Under the pieces are notes generated by a model, which did not search any database, was not told the origin of the DNA, and saw only the letters and a list, made by a program, of their open reading frames with translations. This document shows, one piece after another, positions 1 to 7,275 of a stretch of DNA of 50,611 nt. How positions within the stretch are numbered: the stretch's first letter is position 1; each line of letters starts with the position of its first letter. The DNA is from Thermoplasmata archaeon. Its GTDB lineage: Archaea; Thermoplasmatota; Thermoplasmata; Lutacidiplasmatales; UBA184. Both the position numbers and the translations under genes were made by a program. The stretch covers positions 1 through 50,611 of the forward strand of contig DAHUXZ010000017.1 of assembly GCA_027315455.1 (NCBI GenBank), given 5' to 3'.

Positions 1-986
1 GCGGCCGGGGTCGGCGGCGCCGCGGCGAGCTCCTTCAACGCGGCTCGAAGCTGGCGCAGCGAGGCGCTCGCCTCCGGCAGGCGACCGCGCCGGAGGTGTC
101 GGATCGCGTCCGCGTGCAGCTCACGGGCCGCCTGGACGGGCGGGTGCTCTTCGGAGAGGCCGGCGAGGTGCTGCCCGTGCCGGCCGAGTTCGTCCGTCAG
201 CGCGTCCGGCAGCGCCTCGGTGAGCGTCATCACGGTCTGTGCCGCGATCTGCGAGGCCTCGTCGAGCGCGGCCGTCGTCACGTCCGGGCCCGCCATGAGC
301 TGGCGGATGCGGGCGACCGGCGCATCGACGTCCGGGGCGACCGCCTCCGTATCGCGGATCGCGTCGCGAAGCGCGGAGACCTGCCGCAGGAGTCCCTGGA
401 GGCCCTTCCAGTCCCCCTCGACCCGGCCGAGGCCTTGGTCGGCCTCTCTCAGCAGCGTGATCGCGTCGAGCCGTCGGCCCGCGGAGAACATCTCTCGCAT
501 CCGTCGGGTCTGGTCGTGGGCGGCCGTGACGACCCCGGCCCGGCGGAGCGTGGCGTCGCGCTCCTCGAGCTGGGCGGCCCGCTGCTGGAAGAGGTGGTTC
601 GACTGGTCCTGCACGCGGCCGAGCGCGCGCCGGAGGATGTCGAGCGCCTCCGTCATCCGTCCCTCCGCCTGGGCGAGCGCCGCCTGGCGGAGGTCGGAGC
701 CGACCTCGCGCGTGTCGCCGCCGAGCTCCTGGAGGATCCCGAGGTGGCCGTCGGTGTCGAGCGCGATCCGCTGGCAGAGCTCGCCCTGCGGGTCCGGGCC
801 CGTCGGCGGGGTCCTTCGCCGCCGGCCCGGCGGACCGTGCGCGCCCGTCGTCGCGACCGGCAACGGGTCGCCGCCGCCGAGCGCGCGCAGCGCATCGAGG
901 GCGAGCGCCGTGGGAAAGCCGCAGCTTGCGCAGCCGGCGGCCATCGGAGGCAGCGGCTGTTCACAGACCGGACAACCGGTGGCCAC
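1..986 (-). CDS. Zinc-ribbon protein with long helical domain (3' end cut by window)
   Basis: The frame is open from a GTG at 986 to the window edge (about 328 codons, no stop reached). An AGGAG at 993-997 lies 6 nt before this GTG, which decides the start; a TTG two codons upstream sits too close to it. The N-terminus holds a four-cysteine zinc ribbon (C5, C8, C19, C22), then a short Pro/Arg linker. About 250 residues of Ala/Leu/Glu/Arg-rich helix follow, probably coiled coil or TPR-like, with repeated patterns such as QAALAQAEGRM. The zinc-ribbon-plus-helix layout resembles the protein at 13541-14269. The molecular function is unknown; a scaffolding or protein-binding role is inference. Confidence 0.75.
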   Translation of the reverse strand, partial: MATGCPVCEQPLPPMAAGCASCGFPTALALDALRALGGGDPLPVATTGAHGPPGRRRRTPPTGPDPQGELCQRIALDTDGHLGILQELGGDTREVGSDLRQAALAQAEGRMTEALDILRRALGRVQDQSNHLFQQRAAQLEERDATLRRAGVVTAAHDQTRRMREMFSAGRRLDAITLLREADQGLGRVEGDWKGLQGLLRQVSALRDAIRDTEAVAPDVDAPVARIRQLMAGPDVTTAALDEASQIAAQTVMTLTEALPDALTDELGRHGQHLAGLSEEHPPVQAARELHADAIRHLRRGRLPEASASLRQLRAALKELAAAPPTPA

Positions 987-1079
987 GAGCAACTCCTGAC
1001 ACGAAGGAAGCTTCAGGGGCGTTAGCGCCGTGGGGGCGCATAACCCTTCGGGCCCCCCGACCTGTCGTAAAACCGAGGC

Positions 1080-1376
1080 TCAGCCGCCCGAGAAGGTCGG
1101 TACGACCGTGAGCCGGCAGGCGTGTTGGAGCGGCGTGTCCGACGGGAGCGGTCGGTCGCCCTCGAGCACGGCGCAGCCCTCGGGGGAGCGGCCGAGCGAC
1201 CGAAGGAGCTCGCGCACGGTGGTCCCGGGCGCGACCTCGACGGTGCGCACGGCGCCCGCGGCGCCGCGCGCGACCTCGACCTCGACGGAGAGGAGGGGGA
1301 GAGCGCTGAGGGGGAGAGTCTCCGGAGCGCGGGCCTCCCGCGCCCCCTTTGAACTCCCGCGATGCATACGCACCAC
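1080..1376 (-). CDS. ThiS/MoaD-like ubiquitin-fold protein (SAMP-like), start uncertain
   Basis: The last 70 residues have the beta-grasp pattern of ThiS/MoaD/SAMP proteins: a strand (VEVEVARG), a second strand (VRTVEVAPG), the GTTVRELLRSLG helix, and a final strand ending in FSGG before TGA. A C-terminal Gly-Gly is what these sulfur carriers or protein modifiers need for adenylation and conjugation. The start is a problem. The only in-frame ATG/GTG codons before the first strand (GTG 1376, ATG 1367) lie inside the tRNA-Ser gene on the same strand, and no ATG, GTG or TTG occurs between the tRNA 3' end (1304) and the first strand. The domain call is good; the 5' boundary is not. Confidence 0.6.
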   Translation of the reverse strand: MVRMHRGSSKGAREARAPETLPLSALPLLSVEVEVARGAAGAVRTVEVAPGTTVRELLRSLGRSPEGCAVLEGDRPLPSDTPLQHACRLTVVPTFSGG

Positions 1377-1420
1377 CAGATCTCGAATCTGGCGCCTTGG
1401 CCGAGCTAGGCTACCTCAGC
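1304..1420 (-). tRNA. tRNA-Ser(CGA) with 30-nt intron in the T-loop
   Basis: Acceptor strands GCTGAGG (1420-1414) and CCTCAGC (1311-1305) pair perfectly. The D-arm is followed by stem CCAGA / TCTGG around the loop TTCGAGA (anticodon CGA at 1385-1383). A long variable arm (GGTGC-GTAT-GCATC) and discriminator G (1304) fit tRNA-Ser; no CCA is encoded. The T-stem GGGAG / CTCCC is split: after TTCAAA a 30-nt insert (1347-1318) precedes T60. The insert folds as a 10-bp helix with an AGG loop, flanked by 3-nt bulges AAG and ACT and by GGAG facing the exon TTCA. This is an archaeal bulge-helix-bulge intron at position 59/60. Removing it leaves 87 nt and a normal 7-nt T-loop. Confidence 0.9.
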
Positions 1421-1445
1421 ACCCGCGAAGGCTGAGGAGGCGCCC

Positions 1446-1453
1446 CATATCAG
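1446..1453 (-). promoter_or_regulatory. TATA-like box of tRNA-Ser(CGA)
   Basis: On the minus strand CTGATATG is centred about 30 nt before the tRNA 5' end at 1420, the spacing also seen for the other tRNA-Ser gene in this window. Confidence 0.5.
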
Positions 1454-1526
1454 AGTTTTGTGCGGACCGGCGTCGGGAGCGGTCGGCGCCCCCGCCCGAG
1501 GCGCCGCCCCGGGCGTCGCGGTGGGG

Positions 1527-2555
1527 TCAGGCCCGGTCCACCGCGGCCTTGAGCCGGCCGATCGCTTCGACCGGGAGCGGGTCGACCCCGGCGGCCTCGG
1601 CGAGCGCGAGACTCAGATGGTCGCCGAGCGAGACCCCCATGAGCAGGGTCTCGATGCGGTCCTCCCCCTCGATCCGGACCCGGAGGGTGGGGACCCGACG
1701 GCGCTTCAGGAGCCCCTCGAGGTAGTCGACCCCCGGGGCAAGAGCGGGGTTCTGACCGGCCGCCTCAAGGAACACGACGGCCCAGCGGCGAGCCTCGGTC
1801 GGGGTCATTGCGTCCCAGCCGACGATGGCGTTGTGGAACAGCTCGGGGAAGAGGTCGAAATGGGCGAGGCGCTTGGCGTTCTCCTCGACCTGCGTCTTCC
1901 ACCGGCGGGCCAGCGAGGCGAGGGGGACGTCGGCGTAGAACTCCGGGGTCCGGGCGCCGACGCGCTTCGCGAGCTGGGCCGGCACCCCCTTGGGGCTGGC
2001 GAGGCGGCCCTGGCGGTCCGCAACGCGGGTGGCGGCGCGGGTGAGCCGACCCTCGTTCGACTCCGGGAAGAACGGGTCGAGCAGCCCGAAGAGGCCGCCG
2101 AGCATGTAGCCCACGGCGGCCCGGGGGGGGAGCCCCTGGGGAAGGTGGAGGTGCGGGATGCGCTGGCGCTCGGCGCGCCGGGCGAGCTCGCCGCCGGAGC
2201 CGACGGTCACGCGCGTCGCGCCCCGACGTCCGGCCTCATCGAACGCCGCGAGCGTCTCCCACGTGCCGCCGGAGTAGCTCATGAAGATGGTCAGTGTCGT
2301 CCCGTCGATCGCGCGGGGCAGGGACGGGCCGCGCCCCACCTCCAGGGCGACCTCGAGCTCGGGGTCGGTCACCCCGCGGACGAGGTCCGCGGCGATCGCG
2401 GAGCCTCCCATCCCGACGACGACCACCTTGCGGGTCGCTCTGGGGATCTCCGCGGCCAGCTCGCGGGCGGCGGCGAAGCCGACCCGCACGTGCCCGGGCA
2501 TCTCCACGGCGAGCGCCCGCATCCTCGCGAGCCCGTCCGGGGCCTTCGCCACCAT
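1527..2555 (-). CDS. Bifunctional phosphoglucose/phosphomannose isomerase (SIS domains)
   Basis: 342 residues, the usual size of archaeal bifunctional PGI/PMI. It would interconvert glucose-6-P or mannose-6-P with fructose-6-P in the cytosol. The first SIS domain opens with VVVVGMGGSAIAADL near residue 45, and SYSGGTWETL is the phosphosugar-binding Ser/Thr loop (SYSGNTEET in relatives). The segment VEENAKRLAHFDLFPELFHN followed by IVGWD matches the family signature around the active-site Glu and His. The ATG at 2555 is preceded by an AAAAATA box centred 26 nt upstream, so the transcript is probably leaderless. Mannose-6-P supply would suit the nearby glycosyltransferase (inference). Confidence 0.9.
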   Translation of the reverse strand: MVAKAPDGLARMRALAVEMPGHVRVGFAAARELAAEIPRATRKVVVVGMGGSAIAADLVRGVTDPELEVALEVGRGPSLPRAIDGTTLTIFMSYSGGTWETLAAFDEAGRRGATRVTVGSGGELARRAERQRIPHLHLPQGLPPRAAVGYMLGGLFGLLDPFFPESNEGRLTRAATRVADRQGRLASPKGVPAQLAKRVGARTPEFYADVPLASLARRWKTQVEENAKRLAHFDLFPELFHNAIVGWDAMTPTEARRWAVVFLEAAGQNPALAPGVDYLEGLLKRRRVPTLRVRIEGEDRIETLLMGVSLGDHLSLALAEAAGVDPLPVEAIGRLKAAVDRA

Positions 2556-2577
2556 GGACGCACGTGAGCCGGAGGGG

Positions 2578-2584
2578 TATTTTT
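2578..2584 (-). promoter_or_regulatory. TATA box of the PGI/PMI gene (leaderless)
   Basis: AAAAATA on the minus strand is centred 26 nt before the ATG at 2555, an A/T island in GC-rich DNA. Confidence 0.6.
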
Positions 2585-2697
2585 CCGTTGAGGGGGGGCC
2601 CCGGACCGCTCGTCCAGCGCCACCGAAAGAATAAGTGGTCGAGGTCACATGAAATGTAACCTGCGCACCGGAAATGTGAGGACCGGCGCGCGGAGCG

Positions 2698-4782
2698 ATG
2701 GTACCCGACCCCCCGGTCCTCGACCCTTCCCCGCGCGGAGAGACCCGCGTCCCGACCGGGTGTCCCGAGCTGGACGAGATGCTCCGGGGAGGCCTCGTCG
2801 CGCGGCGTCCGTACCTGTTGGTCGGCCCGTCGGGAACGGGCAAGACCTCCCTTGCGCTGCAGTTCCTTTGCGAGGGCGTGCGTCGCGGCGAGCGGGCCCT
2901 CATCGTCACGCTGGAGGAGCCCCCCAACGAGATGCGGGCGAACCATCGGGCCCTCGCCCCCGAGATCGACCAGGTCTACGTCTTCGACGCGATCCCGGAC
3001 GTCATGCGCTACGAGCGGACCCCCTTCAAGGACATCGCCGCGGTGCGCGCCGCGATCCCGTTCGAGCAGGTCCCGCTCATTATCCGCCAGACCCCCGAGC
3101 TCGCGAGCGTCGAGGTGACCTTCACCGCGCTCGAGCAGATGCTCAAGACCGAGGTCGCGCGGCGCGGCTACTCACGGCTCGTCATCGACTCGCTCACCGC
3201 GCTCGAGTACTTCTGCATGAAGGGGTTCGACGAGACGCTGGGCGCCCAGACGTTCCTGCGCTTCCTGTCGGACCTCCGGGTGACGACGCTGCTCACCGTG
3301 GAGGCGCCGCTCGAGGACGTGGACAGTCCCGAGCGCCTGCTCGCGCGTGGTGAGATCCGGCTGTTCCGCTGGGAGCACGAGGGCCGCACGGTCCGGGCGA
3401 TCGGGGTCGAGAAGTTCCGGGGGAGCGAGCATGACGTCCGCCTCCATCCCTACCGCATCTCCTCCCGGGGGCTCGCGATCAACCTCGGGGTGACGATCTC
3501 CCGGGATACCCGGGAAATCCTGACCGAACCCAGCCCGCTGCGACCGCCGTACCCCCCGGCCGCCGCGCCCGTCGAGGACTTCCCCACCCTGCTCTCCTCC
3601 ATCGAGGAGGACACCCACGACCTGCTCGCGCTCGGGCTCGACGTCCTCCCCGTGCGGCGGGCGATCGCGGAAGCGGTCGCCGCGACCGAGGCCGGGCAGA
3701 GCCTCGAAGCGAGCGCGCGCCTCGGCCACGCCCGGGCCGAGATCCTCGCCACGCTCCAGCGCTACCGCGAGCGGACCGGCGCCCCGCTCGAGTCGGCCGC
3801 CGCGCGCCGCCTCGCCACGCGCGCGGCCGAGGCGCGGGCCGGGCGTTCGCCGACCCCGATCCCGGACTCGGACTCCGCGCGGCCCGCCCTCGTGGGCTTC
3901 CTTCACCGGCTCGATGGGATCCTGGCGACCGGAGGGTCCACGGGCTCGCGCGAGCACCCGGTAAAGGGCGACGCGGAGCCGACCGGCGCGAGCGGGCGCG
4001 GGCCGGAGGTCGCGTCGCCGGAGGCCTTGACCCCGGAGGCTTCGACCCCGGCGCACCCCGCCGCACCGGTCGACGCCGCCGCCCCGCTCGCGGCACCCGA
4101 GTCCCCGCCGCCCAGCGCTCCCGCTTCCGCGGACCTCGCCCCCGCGGGGCCGGTCGTGGCGGAGGTCCATGTCCCCGCGTTCGACCTGGCGCCACCGGTC
4201 GAGACTCCCCCACCCCTACCCCAGGTGCTCGCGGCCACCTCCGAGCCGCCCGTCGCGCCGCCGCCGCGGCCCTTTGATCCGTCCGTTGCGGGCGGCCCTT
4301 ATTCCCCGGCCCCCACCCCCTCTGGCCCGTCGGGTCCGCCGCCCCTCCCGATGATGACCCCGCCGGCGGTGCCCGAACCCGCCGCTCCGACCGGGTCGGC
4401 CGAGGCGCCGCTGCCACCGAAACGCAAGCGGAAGGCGGCCGGCGCGACGACCTCGCGCAAGCGCGCCTCCTCCCGGACCGCGGCCGGTCCCGCCGATGCG
4501 GCCGAAGCGGCGCCGGGCAGTCCCGTGCCCGCGCCAAAGCCCAAGCGGCGGACCGCGGCGCGCCGCAAGGCTCCCCCGGTCACCGCGGCCGAGGCCGGCG
4601 CCCCGCCGCCCGAGGAGCACCGGGTCGCGCCCGCGGACACCCCGGGCCCCCCCGATGAGCCGGCCGCGTCGACCCCGCCCGCGGTGGCCCCGGTCGACCG
4701 CCCGCCCTCGCCCGAGCCCGCGGCCCCGAGCGGCTCCGCGGGAGGCGCGGATCCTGCGCCAGTCCCGGATGCGGAGGGATGA
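2698..4782 (+). CDS. KaiC/RAD55-like RecA-fold ATPase with 420-residue disordered tail
   Basis: Residues 15-275 form one KaiC-type RecA domain: Walker A GPSGTGKT (43-50), the acidic pair TLEEPP (71-76) and Walker B RLVIDS (160-165). The family couples ATP hydrolysis to signalling or assembly. From about residue 275 the protein has a short Ala/Glu/Arg-rich helical stretch (to about 400), then a long Pro/Ala-rich low-complexity tail with basic blocks (PPKRKRKAAG, KPKRRTAARRKAPP) that could bind nucleic acid or membranes (inference). Total 694 residues against about 250 for a bare domain. The ATG at 2698 precedes the conserved TGCPELDEMLRGGL start motif. Six bp separate it from the next KaiC gene, so the two are probably co-transcribed partners. 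Confidence 0.85.
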   Translation: MVPDPPVLDPSPRGETRVPTGCPELDEMLRGGLVARRPYLLVGPSGTGKTSLALQFLCEGVRRGERALIVTLEEPPNEMRANHRALAPEIDQVYVFDAIPDVMRYERTPFKDIAAVRAAIPFEQVPLIIRQTPELASVEVTFTALEQMLKTEVARRGYSRLVIDSLTALEYFCMKGFDETLGAQTFLRFLSDLRVTTLLTVEAPLEDVDSPERLLARGEIRLFRWEHEGRTVRAIGVEKFRGSEHDVRLHPYRISSRGLAINLGVTISRDTREILTEPSPLRPPYPPAAAPVEDFPTLLSSIEEDTHDLLALGLDVLPVRRAIAEAVAATEAGQSLEASARLGHARAEILATLQRYRERTGAPLESAAARRLATRAAEARAGRSPTPIPDSDSARPALVGFLHRLDGILATGGSTGSREHPVKGDAEPTGASGRGPEVASPEALTPEASTPAHPAAPVDAAAPLAAPESPPPSAPASADLAPAGPVVAEVHVPAFDLAPPVETPPPLPQVLAATSEPPVAPPPRPFDPSVAGGPYSPAPTPSGPSGPPPLPMMTPPAVPEPAAPTGSAEAPLPPKRKRKAAGATTSRKRASSRTAAGPADAAEAAPGSPVPAPKPKRRTAARRKAPPVTAAEAGAPPPEEHRVAPADTPGPPDEPAASTPPAVAPVDRPPSPEPAAPSGSAGGADPAPVPDAEG

Positions 4783-4788
4783 GCCACG

Positions 4789-5556
4789 ATGGAGGAGGGT
4801 TTCGGCCGGGTGTCGACCGGCATCCCCGGTCTCGACCGGATGCTCGGCGGCGGCCTCCTCGCCGGCCGCCCCTACCTGGTCACCGGGGCCACCGGCAGCG
4901 GCAAGACCCTCCTTTCCCTGACGTTCCTCCTCGAAGGCCTGCGACAGGGCGAGCCGGTCCTCCTGGTCGCCGTCGACGAGCCGCCGTCCGAGATCGTCGA
5001 GAACACGCGGGCGTTCGGCTGGGACCTCTCGGCGATCGGGACGCTCGACGCGAACCCCGGCACCCGGCAGATCCGACGGATGGCCGATGTGCAGGAGATC
5101 CGCGCGCTCGGCGACGTGCGCTCGATGCGCGACCTCTCCACCGAGGCCCGGAAGGCCTCGGACTCGGAGGACATCTCGATCCAGTCGATCCATCTGAAGC
5201 TGCGGCAGCAGATGATCGACCGGAAGTTCTCCCGCGTCGTCGTCGATTCGATGACCTCGATCCGTCGCTTCGCGGTGAAGTCGATGAACGACCTCCAGGC
5301 CGAGCGCACCGAGATCCAGTCGTTGCTCCGCTTCCTCAGCGAGCAGAACGTGACGACGCTCATCACCGCGACGCCGGGGAATCCCGCGCTCCTCACCCCG
5401 GAGGAGATCCTGACGCGGGGCGAGATGCTGCTCACGCGCAAGTGGATCGGGGACCGCTCGGTCCGCCAGCTCAAGATCGTCCGGGTACGGGGGTCGGCCC
5501 ACGACCCCGAGCGGCGCCCGTTCGCGATCACCGGAAAGGGGATCGTCGTCGGTTAG
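4789..5556 (+). CDS. KaiC/RAD55-like RecA-fold ATPase (single domain)
   Basis: 255 residues, one KaiC domain and nothing else. It begins with STGIPGLDRMLGGGL, then Walker A GATGSGKT (33-40), VDEPPSE (62-68) and Walker B RVVVDS (149-154). It is a clear homologue of the upstream protein, with the same order GEILTRGEMLL / KWIGDRSVRQLKIVRVRGSA near the C-terminus. The ATG lies 6 bp after the upstream stop. A tail-less ATPase beside a tailed paralogue suggests a hetero-oligomer (inference). The stop (5554-5556) overlaps the stop of the convergent glycosyltransferase gene. Confidence 0.88.
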   Translation: MEEGFGRVSTGIPGLDRMLGGGLLAGRPYLVTGATGSGKTLLSLTFLLEGLRQGEPVLLVAVDEPPSEIVENTRAFGWDLSAIGTLDANPGTRQIRRMADVQEIRALGDVRSMRDLSTEARKASDSEDISIQSIHLKLRQQMIDRKFSRVVVDSMTSIRRFAVKSMNDLQAERTEIQSLLRFLSEQNVTTLITATPGNPALLTPEEILTRGEMLLTRKWIGDRSVRQLKIVRVRGSAHDPERRPFAITGKGIVVG

Positions 5557-6575
5557 CGCGGCCGCGCGAGGCGTCGGTAGAGCGCAACGTGCGCCGCGAC
5601 GACGGCCGGCCAGGCGTAGCGGGCGAGGGCGCCGGCCCGTGCCGCGTCGCCGGCGGCCCGGCGCCGGGGGGCGTCGGCGAAGCGGCCGAGACCGTCCCGG
5701 AGGAAGCGGACGATCCCGTCCGCGTCCGACCCGGACGGCGCACCGCCCCCGGCCCCGTCGGGGATCAGGTCGGCGACGGGCTCGGCGCCGAGGACCGGGA
5801 GGCCCGCGGCGAGCGCCTGGAGGACGACCCCGGCGAGGAGCTCGACCCGGCTCGGGTGGAGGAGGACATCGCTCTCGGCGTAGGCCCGGAGGAGCCGGGG
5901 GTCGTCGACCTCGCCCAGGAGCTCGACGGGGCCGGCGCGGCGCAACCGTTCGGCGTACGCCGCGTCCGCCACGGGTCCGATGAGGCGGAGCGAGAACCCC
6001 GTCCCGGCGGCGGCCGCGACGGCGAGCTCCCAGCGCTTGAACGGGGCGATGACCCCGACGCCGAGCGCGACGGTTCCGGTGCGCCGCCCCCAGTCGGGGA
6101 CGAACCGCTCCGTGTCGACGCCGATCGGGATCACCGAGGTGCGGGCGCCGGCGGCCGGAACCCAGCGGTGGACCTCCCGCTCGAGCCGGTCGGTGAGGGC
6201 GACGGTCGCGGCCGCGCGGGCCACCGCGCGCCGCTCGAGGAAGAACCCGAAACGCTGGCGCAGGCCCGCGCGTTCGAACCAGTGACGCGAGTGCGTCGTG
6301 TAGACGAAGGGGACCCGGGCTAGGGCGAACCGGTTCGCGACCACCGGGGTGCTGACGTGCACCACGTCCGCGTCCTCGGCCAGCGCCCGCGGGCGCAGGC
6401 CGAGCGCGAAGCGGTACTCGTCGATCGAGCGTCCGCGCCCGGCCTCGTTGACGATGCGGGCGGTGTGGCCCGCGGTCTCCAGCGCCTGGGCGTACTCGGC
6501 GATCGTGCGCTCAACGCCCCCGTAGCCGCGGGGCGGGATCGGCTGGACCCCGGTGCCCATGAGGAGGACGCGCAC
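5553..6575 (-). CDS. Glycosyltransferase family 4-like (GT-B fold)
   Basis: 340 residues from GTG 6575. The N-terminal Rossmann domain starts VRVLLMGTGVQPIPPRGYGG with the Gly-rich donor-side loop, followed by VERTIAEYAQAL. The C-terminal domain has VIPIGVDTERFVP, LLHPSRVELLAGVVLQALA (the EX7E region) and GLPVLGAEP, all typical of GT4 enzymes that transfer sugars from NDP-sugars to lipids or proteins. An upstream extension is open, but GTG 6575 is chosen because a GGTTTATC box is centred 26 nt before it and the family N-terminus begins there. The acceptor is unknown. The many Asn/Ser/Thr-rich surface proteins in this window are possible targets (speculative). Confidence 0.85.
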   Translation of the reverse strand: MRVLLMGTGVQPIPPRGYGGVERTIAEYAQALETAGHTARIVNEAGRGRSIDEYRFALGLRPRALAEDADVVHVSTPVVANRFALARVPFVYTTHSRHWFERAGLRQRFGFFLERRAVARAAATVALTDRLEREVHRWVPAAGARTSVIPIGVDTERFVPDWGRRTGTVALGVGVIAPFKRWELAVAAAAGTGFSLRLIGPVADAAYAERLRRAGPVELLGEVDDPRLLRAYAESDVLLHPSRVELLAGVVLQALAAGLPVLGAEPVADLIPDGAGGGAPSGSDADGIVRFLRDGLGRFADAPRRRAAGDAARAGALARYAWPAVVAAHVALYRRLARPR

Positions 6576-6597
6576 GCCCTCGCATCCGGAACCGGGG

Positions 6598-6605
6598 GAT
6601 AAACC
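6598..6605 (-). promoter_or_regulatory. TATA box of the glycosyltransferase gene
   Basis: Minus-strand GGTTTATC is centred about 26 nt before GTG 6575 and supports that start over upstream in-frame codons. Confidence 0.55.
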
Positions 6606-6651
6606 GTTCTTGGCGCGGGAAGGGTAAGAGCGCGCGGGGCCTCGCGCCACC

Positions 6652-7275
6652 ATGGCCCGCTGGCTCGTGAAGGAGGAGCCGTCCCACTACGCCTACGCCG
6701 ACCTCGAGCGCGAAGGGGGCACGGAGTGGAACGGGGTGCACAATGCCCTCGCCCTCCGCCACCTTTGCGCGATGCGCCCCGGCGACGAGGGGCTGTTCTA
6801 CCACACCGGCGCGGTGCGGGCGATCGTCGGCATCTTCCGGGTCGATGGCGTGCCGCGGCCGGACCCGGCCGACCCCCGCGGCTCGTTTAGCGTCCGCGTG
6901 GTCCCGATGCGCCCGCTCGCGGCCCCGGTCGCGCTCGCGACGATGCGCGCCGACGCGGCGCTCGCCGGCTTTGACCTGCTTAGCCTCGGGCGCCTCTCCG
7001 TGCTGCCGGTCTCCGACGGACAGTGGGTCCGGATCCTCGAGCTCGAGGCGTCGGCGGTCAGGGAAGGCGAAGGCCCGAGCGCCCGAACCACCGCTCCGCG
7101 GCGGCGCGGTAGCGCGGAGCGACGTAGACCGAGGCCGCCCAGAGCGTCGGCGGCCGGAGGGCCAGGGCGCGCCAGACGCTCGGCGGCCGGAACGGGTGCG
7201 CCAGCCGGTCGCCCTCGAGGACGCCGACCTCGGACCAGTCGCTCCCGGCCGGCTCGCGCGCGTCGAGCCCGGTGA
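6652..7275 (+). CDS. EVE-domain protein with arginine-rich tail
   Basis: Residues 1-135 are an EVE (PUA-like) domain: MARWLVKEEPSHYAYADL, TEWNGVHNALALRHLCAMRPG and GLFYHTGAVRAIVGIFRV. EVE proteins bind modified bases in DNA or RNA. The reading frame has no stop for another 70 codons, giving an Arg/Pro/Ala-rich tail (136-207) that runs antisense through the last 218 bp of the HD phosphohydrolase gene. Since nothing ends translation earlier, the tail is either real or the result of a lost stop or frameshift. ATG 6652 has a weak GGTAAGA box about 26 nt upstream. The domain is certain; the value of the tail is doubtful. Confidence 0.85.
   Translation: MARWLVKEEPSHYAYADLEREGGTEWNGVHNALALRHLCAMRPGDEGLFYHTGAVRAIVGIFRVDGVPRPDPADPRGSFSVRVVPMRPLAAPVALATMRADAALAGFDLLSLGRLSVLPVSDGQWVRILELEASAVREGEGPSARTTAPRRRGSAERRRPRPPRASAAGGPGRARRSAAGTGAPAGRPRGRRPRTSRSRPARARRAR

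Noticed and set aside
96-1025. Long plus-strand reading frame (309 codons)
   Set aside because: Arg/Gly-rich composition typical of antisense frames in GC-rich DNA; the opposite strand encodes a zinc ribbon plus helix protein with a good ribosome binding site.
6652-7275. EVE-domain gene as part of a restriction or defence island
   Set aside because: No methyltransferase, restriction enzyme or other defence gene is adjacent; only the HD enzyme overlaps, so the defence reading is kept as a weak possibility only.
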